From Microbacterium paraoxydans (GTDB lineage: Bacteria > Actinomycetota > Actinomycetes > Actinomycetales > Microbacteriaceae), in assembly GCF_019056515.1 (NCBI RefSeq), contig NZ_CP064873.1, forward strand, positions 1,860,001 to 1,924,000: a stretch of 64,000 nt of DNA, given 5' to 3'. The notes beneath the pieces were generated by a model that saw only the letters and a list, made by a program, of their open reading frames with translations, searched no databases and was not told where the DNA came from. The first letter of the stretch is position 1, and each line of letters begins with the position of its first letter. Of the stretch, positions 58,857-64,000 are shown one piece after another. The translations under genes were made by a program, and so were the position numbers.

Positions 58857-60455
58857 CTACGCGAGCTCGATGAGGTCCTGGTACTCCTGGCTCCAGATGT
58901 CCTCGACGCCGTCGGGCAGGATGAGGACACGCTCGGGGTTCAGCGACTGCACCGCGCCGGGGTCGTGCGACACGAGCACCACCGCGCCCTCGTAGTGGGC
59001 CAGTGCCCCGAGGATCTCCTCGCGGGAGGCCGGATCGAGGTTGTTCGTGGGCTCATCGAGCAGGAGGAGGTTCGCGGACGACACGACGAGCGTCGCCAGC
59101 GACAGCCGGGTCTTCTCGCCACCGGACAGCACGCCCGCCGGCTTGAGGACGTCGTCGCCGGTGAACAGGAAGGAGCCGAGGACCTTGCGGGCCTCCGTCT
59201 CCGTGATGTGCGGAGCGGCCGACACCATGTTCTCGAGGACCGAGCGGCTGACGTCGAGGTTCTCGTGCTCCTGCGCGTAGTACCCGACCTTGAGACCGTG
59301 TCCGGGCTCGAGCTGCCCGGTGTCCGGCTTGTCGACACCTGCCAGCATGCGCAGCAGCGTCGTCTTCCCCGCACCGTTGAGACCGAGCACGACGACCTTG
59401 GAACCGCGGTCGATCGCGAGGTCGACGTCGGTGAAGATCTCCAGCGAGCCGTACGACTTCGACAGCCCGGAGGCCATGAGCGGGGTCTTGCCGCAGGGGG
59501 CGGGCTTCGGGAACCGCAGCTTCGCGACGCGGTCCTCCTGACGCACGTCCTCCAGCCCGGAGAGGAGCTTCTCGGCGCGCGCGAGCATCTGGTGCGCTGC
59601 TGCCGCCTTCGACGCCTTCGCTCCGAACCGCGCCGCCTGCTGCTGCAGGGTCGTCGCCTTCTTCTCGGCGTTGGCCCGCTCCTTCTTGCGACGCTCCTCG
59701 TCCGCGGCGCGCTGCCGCAGATAGTTCTTCCAGTTCATGTTGTAGATGTCGATGACCTGGCGGTTGGCGTCGAGGTAGAACACCCGGTTGACCGTCTCGC
59801 CCACGAGCTCGACATCGTGGCTGATGACGATCAGCCCGCCCTTGTAGTTCTTGAGGAACTCGCGCAGCCACACCACGCTGTCCGCGTCGAGGTGGTTGGT
59901 CGGCTCATCGAGGATCATCGTCTGCGCGTCGGAGAAGAGGATGCGCGCGAGCTCGATGCGACGACGCTGGCCGCCGGAGAGGGTCGACAGCGGCTGGTCG
60001 AGGATGCGGTCCGGCAGCGAGAGGTTGTGCGCGATCGACGCGGCCTCGGCCTCGGCCGCGTAGCCGCCCTGCGCCTCGAACTTCTCAGTGAGCGCGGCGT
60101 AGCGCTTCATCGCCTTGGCGGCCACCGCAGGGTCGTCGGACCCCATCGCGAGCGAGGCCTCCGTCATGCCGAGGTTGAGCTGGCCGAGTCCGCGGGCGTC
60201 GAGGATCCGGGTACGGGCGAGGTCTTCCGGATTGCCCGAACGGGGGTCCTGCGGCAGGTAGCCGAGCTCACCCGACCGGGTGACGGTGCCACCCGAGGGC
60301 AGCACGTCGCCGGCGAGCACCTTGGTGAGCGTGGTCTTGCCCGCTCCGTTGCGTCCGACGAGGCCGATCTTGTCGCCGTCGGACACACGGAACGAGACGT
60401 TCTCCATCAGCAGGCGCGCGCCAACGCGGATCTCGAGGTCGTGCACGGCAAGCAC
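58857..60455 (-). CDS. ABC-F family ATPase
   Basis: A 532-residue soluble protein with two ATPase domains: Walker A Gly-Arg-Asn-Gly-Ala-Gly-Lys-Thr-Thr and Gly-Leu-Asn-Gly-Ala-Gly-Lys-Thr-Thr, signatures Leu-Ser-Gly-Gly-Gln and Leu-Ser-Gly-Gly-Glu-Lys, and a Lys/Arg/Ala-rich linker between. No membrane segments. ABC-F proteins act on ribosomes as translation factors or antibiotic protectors; this length and linker suit the housekeeping class. GTG 60455 opens the first domain; upstream residues to 60602 are not conserved-looking. Confidence 0.92.
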   Translation of the reverse strand: MLAVHDLEIRVGARLLMENVSFRVSDGDKIGLVGRNGAGKTTLTKVLAGDVLPSGGTVTRSGELGYLPQDPRSGNPEDLARTRILDARGLGQLNLGMTEASLAMGSDDPAVAAKAMKRYAALTEKFEAQGGYAAEAEAASIAHNLSLPDRILDQPLSTLSGGQRRRIELARILFSDAQTMILDEPTNHLDADSVVWLREFLKNYKGGLIVISHDVELVGETVNRVFYLDANRQVIDIYNMNWKNYLRQRAADEERRKKERANAEKKATTLQQQAARFGAKASKAAAAHQMLARAEKLLSGLEDVRQEDRVAKLRFPKPAPCGKTPLMASGLSKSYGSLEIFTDVDLAIDRGSKVVVLGLNGAGKTTLLRMLAGVDKPDTGQLEPGHGLKVGYYAQEHENLDVSRSVLENMVSAAPHITETEARKVLGSFLFTGDDVLKPAGVLSGGEKTRLSLATLVVSSANLLLLDEPTNNLDPASREEILGALAHYEGAVVLVSHDPGAVQSLNPERVLILPDGVEDIWSQEYQDLIELA

Positions 60456-60579
60456 AGCGGACGTCCGTTCGTTCGGGAGGAGGGTGATGGCCGAGCGGCC
60501 AGCCAACCAGTATATGCCGCCGCGCCTGTGGCGACGCCCGGCACGGATATCCCTCTCCAGGGTGACCGAGGCGATACCC

Positions 60580-60616
60580 CGGAGTGATGTCCCTCTCCCC
60601 ACCCGCTGCTTACGGT
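60580..60616 (+). promoter_or_regulatory. Promoter/operator before DedA operon (shared 14-bp element)
   Basis: CGGAGTGATGTCCC at 60580-60593 is followed after 17 bp by TACGGT (60611-60616), a -10-like hexamer 6 bp before the DedA GTG. The same 14 bp with the same spacing lies at 63215. Confidence 0.6.
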
Positions 60617-60622
60617 GCCGGA

Positions 60623-61240
60623 GTGGACATCCTCAACGATCTCATCCTGCAGGCGATCGCCTCCCCCTGGCTGTACGCCGTGCTGTTCGCGGTGACCGTG
60701 ATCGACGGGTTCTTCCCGCCGGTCCCGAGCGAGACGGTCCTCGTCGCCGCGGCGGCGGTGGCCGCGTCCACCGGTGACGGCGACATCGTGCTGCTGGGCG
60801 CCGTCGCCGCCCTGGGGGCCGCGATCGGCGACAACATCGCGTTCCTCATCGGGCGCCGACTGGGCACGACGAGGTTCGCCTGGATGCGGCGCCCCCGCGT
60901 CGCCGCCGCCTTCGCCTTCGCGCAGCGCGCCCTCGACCGCCGCAGTGCCACGCTGATCCTCGGCGCCCGCTACATCCCGATCGGACGCGTCGCGGTGAAC
61001 ATGTCCGCCGGAGCGCTCGGGTTCCCCTGGCGGCGGTTCCTCCCGCTGAGCCTCATCGCCGGTGTGAGCTGGAGCGTGTTCAGTCTCGCGATCGGGCTGC
61101 TCGCCGGCGCCTGGCTGCACGACCAGCCCGTGCTCAGCGCCGCGATCGGCATCGTCGTCGCGTTGCTCGTCGGTGTGATCATCGACCGGATCGCGGCGCT
61201 CCGCCGACGCCGTACGCCGGTCGCGCACCTGGCAGGATGA
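60623..61240 (+). CDS. DedA family membrane protein
   Basis: A 205-residue membrane protein with Asp-Gly-Phe-Phe-Pro-Pro-Val-Pro-Ser-Glu and Gly-Ala-Arg-Tyr-Ile-Pro-Ile-Gly-Arg, the DedA (SNARE-associated) motifs with the conserved acidic and Arg residues. Family members move undecaprenyl phosphate or other lipids across the membrane. Its stop overlaps the kinase start (ATGA), so a membrane-sensing link with the two-component pair is plausible. Confidence 0.9.
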   Translation: MDILNDLILQAIASPWLYAVLFAVTVIDGFFPPVPSETVLVAAAAVAASTGDGDIVLLGAVAALGAAIGDNIAFLIGRRLGTTRFAWMRRPRVAAAFAFAQRALDRRSATLILGARYIPIGRVAVNMSAGALGFPWRRFLPLSLIAGVSWSVFSLAIGLLAGAWLHDQPVLSAAIGIVVALLVGVIIDRIAALRRRRTPVAHLAG

Positions 61241-62514
61241 GACGCATGGCACGCCGCCGAGAGCGCACCCCGCGCCCGCCACGGATGAGCCGTCGCACCG
61301 GCGCCCTCGTGGCGCTGACTGCGGCGGTCGTCGTGCTGTACGCGCTCCTCGTCTCCCTGCAGACGGTGCTCTCCGGCACGCCGCTGCCCCTGTCCTTCCT
61401 GCTCGGCGCCGCCGTGTGCGGCGCTCCCCTCCTCGTCCCCTCCCGGCCGCGGACGGCGATCGTCGTCTTCGCCGCCGGCGCCTTCCTGCTGCCGCTCCTC
61501 GTCGAGCCGGCGCGCGCGATCCACTCCCCCTGGCCCTGGTCGGTACCGGCGCTCCTGGCCTTCGTCCTCCTCGTGGGCGTGATGTCCTTCGTGCAGGGAG
61601 CCCGCCTCGGAGGCCTCACCCTCGTGATCGGCGCACTGACCTCGCTGACGGCGCCGCTGCTGCGCCCGGACATGGTCGCGACGCCGGCGAGCTCCGGCAG
61701 CACCACCGCCAATCTCATCGTGACGACCTCGGTCGCTGCCGCGATGCTGCTCATCGCCGTCCTCGTCGCCGGTCGCGTGCGTGTCGCCGCGGAGCTCACG
61801 AGGGAGAAGGAGCACAGCGCGCTGGAGGAATCCCGGCGCGCTCTCGTGGAGGAGCGCACCCGGATCGCCAGGGAGCTGCACGACGTCGTGGCGCACAGCA
61901 TGTCGGTGATCCAGGTGCAGGCGTCGACCGCGCGCTACCGGATCGCGGACCTCGACGCCGAGGCCGCCGCCGAGTTCGACGACATCGCCGCCACCGCGCG
62001 CACGTCGCTCACCGAGATGCGGCGCATGCTGGGAGTGCTCCGCACCGAGGACCAGCACGCCGAGCTCGCACCGCAGCAGGGACTGGACGACGTTCCGGCC
62101 CTCGTCGACACGATCCGCCGGGCAGGAGTGGAGGTCGGCCTCGTGCTGGAGGGGATGGAAGCGGCCTCCGCGGCCGGACCTGGCGTGCAGATCGCCGCCT
62201 TCCGCATCGTGCAGGAGGCGCTGAGCAACGCCGTCCGCCACGCGCCCGGTGCCCGCGTCACCGTCCGGCTCCATGCCGACGCCGATGCCCTGCACATCCG
62301 TGTGCACAACGCCGCACCGCCGCAGGCGACCGAGAGCCCCTCCGGCGGCTACGGCCTCCGAGGAATGCGCGAGCGCGCCGAACTGCTCGGCGGAAGCCTC
62401 GCCGCCGGGCCCTCCGACGACGGCGGCTGGACCGTCGAGGCCGCCCTGCCGCTGTCTGCAACGGCCGTACCGCCCACCCCGACCGCCTCGGCGGAAGACA
62501 AGGAGAACCCGTGA
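61237..62514 (+). CDS. Sensor histidine kinase (HisKA_3)
   Basis: A 425-residue kinase with several membrane helices at about 20-180, no large extracellular domain, then a HisKA_3 dimer with His215 in Ala-Arg-Glu-Leu-His-Asp-Val-Val-Ala-His-Ser, and an ATPase domain with Glu-Ala-Leu-Ser-Asn-Ala-Val-Arg-His and Gly-Tyr-Gly-Leu-Arg-Gly-Met-Arg-Glu-Arg. A NarL-type partner regulator follows with a GTGA overlap. It may sense membrane state, as in intramembrane-sensing kinases. Confidence 0.93.
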   Translation: MRRMARRRERTPRPPRMSRRTGALVALTAAVVVLYALLVSLQTVLSGTPLPLSFLLGAAVCGAPLLVPSRPRTAIVVFAAGAFLLPLLVEPARAIHSPWPWSVPALLAFVLLVGVMSFVQGARLGGLTLVIGALTSLTAPLLRPDMVATPASSGSTTANLIVTTSVAAAMLLIAVLVAGRVRVAAELTREKEHSALEESRRALVEERTRIARELHDVVAHSMSVIQVQASTARYRIADLDAEAAAEFDDIAATARTSLTEMRRMLGVLRTEDQHAELAPQQGLDDVPALVDTIRRAGVEVGLVLEGMEAASAAGPGVQIAAFRIVQEALSNAVRHAPGARVTVRLHADADALHIRVHNAAPPQATESPSGGYGLRGMRERAELLGGSLAAGPSDDGGWTVEAALPLSATAVPPTPTASAEDKENP

Positions 62515-63182
62515 CGATCAGCGTGCTCATCGCCGACGACCAGGCGATGGTCCGCGCCGGTTTCGCCGCCCTGCTGGACGCGCACGAGGGGATCCGCGTG
62601 GTGGGCCAGGCGGCCGACGGCGCGGAGGCCGTGACGCTCGCCGCGCGGCTCGATCCCGACGTCATCCTCATGGACGTCCGCATGCCGGAGCTCGACGGCA
62701 TCGAGGCCACCCGCCGCATCCTCGGTCCGTCGTACCCTGCCGCGCACGTGCCGCGGATCCTCATGCTCACCACCTTCGACATCGACGACTACGTCTACGA
62801 CGCCCTCGCCGCCGGGGCCAGCGGGTTCCTCCTCAAAGACGCTCTGCCGGAGGAGCTCGTCCATGCGGTCCGCGTGGTGGCCGGCGGCGATGCGCTCCTC
62901 GCCCCCAGCGTGACCCGGCGCATGATCGAGCAGTTCGCCGGACGGCGGCCGGCCTCGCGGCGGTCGGCGACGGCCCTCGCCGAACTCACCGACCGCGAGC
63001 GGGAGGTCCTCGTCCTCATCGGCAAGGGCCGGTCGAACACCGAGATCGCGGGCGACCTGTTCATCGCGGAGCAGACCGTGAAGACCCACGTCGGCAAGGT
63101 GCTCGCGAAGCTCGGCCTCCGGGACCGCGTGCACGCCGTCATCCTCGCCTACAACACCGGCCTGGTCGAGCCCTCCGCCTGA
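62511..63182 (+). CDS. NarL/LuxR-type response regulator
   Basis: A 223-residue regulator with the receiver at 1-125 (Asp9-Asp10, phospho-Asp55 in Met-Asp-Val-Arg-Met-Pro, Lys near 108) and a LuxR-type helix-turn-helix at about 160-215 (Leu-Thr-Asp-Arg-Glu-Arg-Glu-Val-Leu; Lys-Thr-His-Val-Gly-Lys-Val-Leu). GTG 62511 overlaps the kinase stop. Likely targets are its own operon and the acyltransferase, from the shared 14-bp element. Confidence 0.94.
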   Translation: MTISVLIADDQAMVRAGFAALLDAHEGIRVVGQAADGAEAVTLAARLDPDVILMDVRMPELDGIEATRRILGPSYPAAHVPRILMLTTFDIDDYVYDALAAGASGFLLKDALPEELVHAVRVVAGGDALLAPSVTRRMIEQFAGRRPASRRSATALAELTDREREVLVLIGKGRSNTEIAGDLFIAEQTVKTHVGKVLAKLGLRDRVHAVILAYNTGLVEPSA

Positions 63183-63214
63183 GTCACCCCTGCGTAGGGG
63201 TCAGGACGGCACCA

Positions 63215-63251
63215 CGGAGTGATGTCCCGCCCACCACCGCCTCCATAGCCT
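63215..63251 (+). promoter_or_regulatory. Promoter/operator before acyltransferase (shared 14-bp element)
   Basis: CGGAGTGATGTCCC at 63215-63228, then 17 bp, then TAGCCT (63246-63251), 27 bp before the ATG. Identical to the element before the DedA gene. Confidence 0.6.
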
Positions 63252-63278
63252 CCGAGGACACCGTTCCCAGGAGGACTC

Positions 63279-64000
63279 ATGGTCATCGCCGCGGCTCCAC
63301 GCCTCAGCACCCCCGCCCCCGCCCCCGCCCCCGCTTCATCCGGCCACGCGGGTCACCGCGACACCGGCATCGACGTCGTGCGCGCCCTCTGCGTGCTCGG
63401 TGTCGTCCTGCTGCACGCCGTCATGGTCGGGGTCACGGTGTCCGAGACCGGACCGGTGTTCGAGAATGCGAGCGACGGCACGAGCTGGATCGCCCCGCTG
63501 AGCTGGCTGCTGCAGGTGATGCCGCTCTTCTTCGTGATCGGCGGATTCTCCGGGCTCCTCGCGTACCGCCGCCTCCGCGCCCGCGGCGGGAGCGCGACCG
63601 CCTTCGTGGCCGGTCGGGTGCACCGGCTCCTGCGCCCGGCCCTGTTCACGGTCGGCGCGGTCGGGGTCGCGCTCGCGGTGCTCACCGTCCTCGGTGTCGC
63701 GCCGGATCTCATCGCCGTCGCCGGCTTCCGATACGGACAGCCGCTGTGGTTCCTCGGGGTCTTCCTGCTGTGTCAGGCGCTGCTCCCCGCGCTCGTCGCC
63801 CTGCACGAGCGCGCGCCCCTGCGCACGATCACCGTCCTCGCCACCGCGGCCGTGGCGGTCGATGTCCTGCGGGCCGTGACCGGGACGGACGCCGTGGGCT
63901 TCCTCAACCTCGCTTTCGTGTGGTTGACGATGCAGCAGCTCGGATTCCTCCTCGCCGACGGCCGCGTGGACGCCCTTCGTCGCCGGACCCGCGTCACGAT
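63279..64000 (+). CDS. Membrane acyltransferase (acyltransferase 3 family), N-terminal part
   Basis: A frame open from ATG 63279 to the window end (240 codons), with AGGAGG just upstream. After a Pro-Ala-rich start (four Pro-Ala units) come Arg-Asp-Thr-Gly-Ile-Asp-Val-Val-Arg-Ala-Leu-Cys-Val-Leu-Gly-Val-Val, the family's first helix with a conserved Arg, then more membrane helices with Pro-Leu-Phe-Phe-Val-Ile-Gly-Gly-Phe and Arg-Leu-Leu-Arg-Pro. Such enzymes acylate cell-surface sugars or peptidoglycan. The C-terminus lies outside the window. Confidence 0.85.
   Translation, partial: MVIAAAPRLSTPAPAPAPASSGHAGHRDTGIDVVRALCVLGVVLLHAVMVGVTVSETGPVFENASDGTSWIAPLSWLLQVMPLFFVIGGFSGLLAYRRLRARGGSATAFVAGRVHRLLRPALFTVGAVGVALAVLTVLGVAPDLIAVAGFRYGQPLWFLGVFLLCQALLPALVALHERAPLRTITVLATAAVAVDVLRAVTGTDAVGFLNLAFVWLTMQQLGFLLADGRVDALRRRTRVT

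Noticed and set aside
63300..63335. GCCCCC tandem repeat.
   Set aside because: Lies inside the acyltransferase coding region as a Pro-Ala run; not CRISPR or regulatory.
1..64000. CRISPR arrays, insertion sequences, rRNA genes, riboswitches.
   Set aside because: No spacer-repeat arrays, transposase genes, rRNA motifs or recognisable riboswitch cores were found on reading both strands; a covariance-model scan could not be run.

Overview
The window is high-GC DNA from an actinobacterium, very probably Microbacteriaceae and most like Microbacterium. The support is gene content and order: glnA2-glnE, polyphosphate glucokinase, a FasR-like regulator followed by fabD-fabH-acpP-fabF beside aceE, divergent glgA/glgC, DUF3145, DUF3099 and SURF1, and frequent GTG starts with 4-base stop/start overlaps. 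Genus is inferred from general knowledge, not from a database search.

Layout. 1-9078: an unrecognised gene tail, a VOC protein, a membrane Ser/Thr kinase, an AI-2E-family permease, a diacylglycerol kinase-type lipid kinase, and the glnA2-glnE nitrogen cluster. 9160-17851: ppgK, RNase P RNA (minus strand), a polA-like polymerase, a zinc-ribbon protein, a YchJ protein, an aldo/keto reductase, an HTH regulator divergent from an SDR, lactate dehydrogenase and a TIGR01777 epimerase. 17879-34684: a compact, apparently complete 16.8-kb siphovirus-type prophage in the 3' half of tRNA-Val(TAC), bounded by a 39-bp direct repeat. 34873-42497: aceE, the FasR-like regulator and the fatty acid synthesis operon. 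42584-50457: a YczE/MocR pair, DUF3145, an orphan Fe(II)/2-oxoglutarate oxygenase-like protein, a DUF262-DUF1524 (GmrSD/type IV restriction-like) protein coupled to an S33 peptidase, and L31 type B. 50578-64000: an ABC ATPase, glycogen genes, serB, fabG, the DUF3099-SURF1 group, a PNPOx enzyme, an ABC-F protein, and a DedA-histidine kinase-response regulator operon followed by a membrane acyltransferase cut by the window end.

The most interesting system is the prophage. Its structural and early genes read leftward from one control region, and the repressor and integrase genes read rightward at opposite ends. The repressor gene runs into attR: the 39-bp core encodes exactly its last 13 codons, and the stop codon comes from the host tRNA-Val gene. 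Joining the two ends into attP predicts a form 18 residues longer, whose stop overlaps (GTGA) the next phage gene, followed by the integrase. The integrase ends in an ssrA-like Lys-Ile-Ala-Ala. This is the layout of the integration-dependent immunity switches of mycobacteriophages BPs, Brujita and Charlie, here in a much smaller phage. The prophage also has a prohead protease-capsid fusion, an iteron-like TGGACC array beside its only replication gene, and two tiny genes (34 and 59 codons) linked by GTGA overlaps.

Other points worth a look: an identical 14-bp element 17 bp upstream of a -10-like hexamer in front of both the DedA-kinase-regulator operon and the acyltransferase; a possible DtxR/IdeR-like iron box before the orphan oxygenase; and a dispersed CTTCGACAAGCTCAG-type repeat at gene 3' ends.
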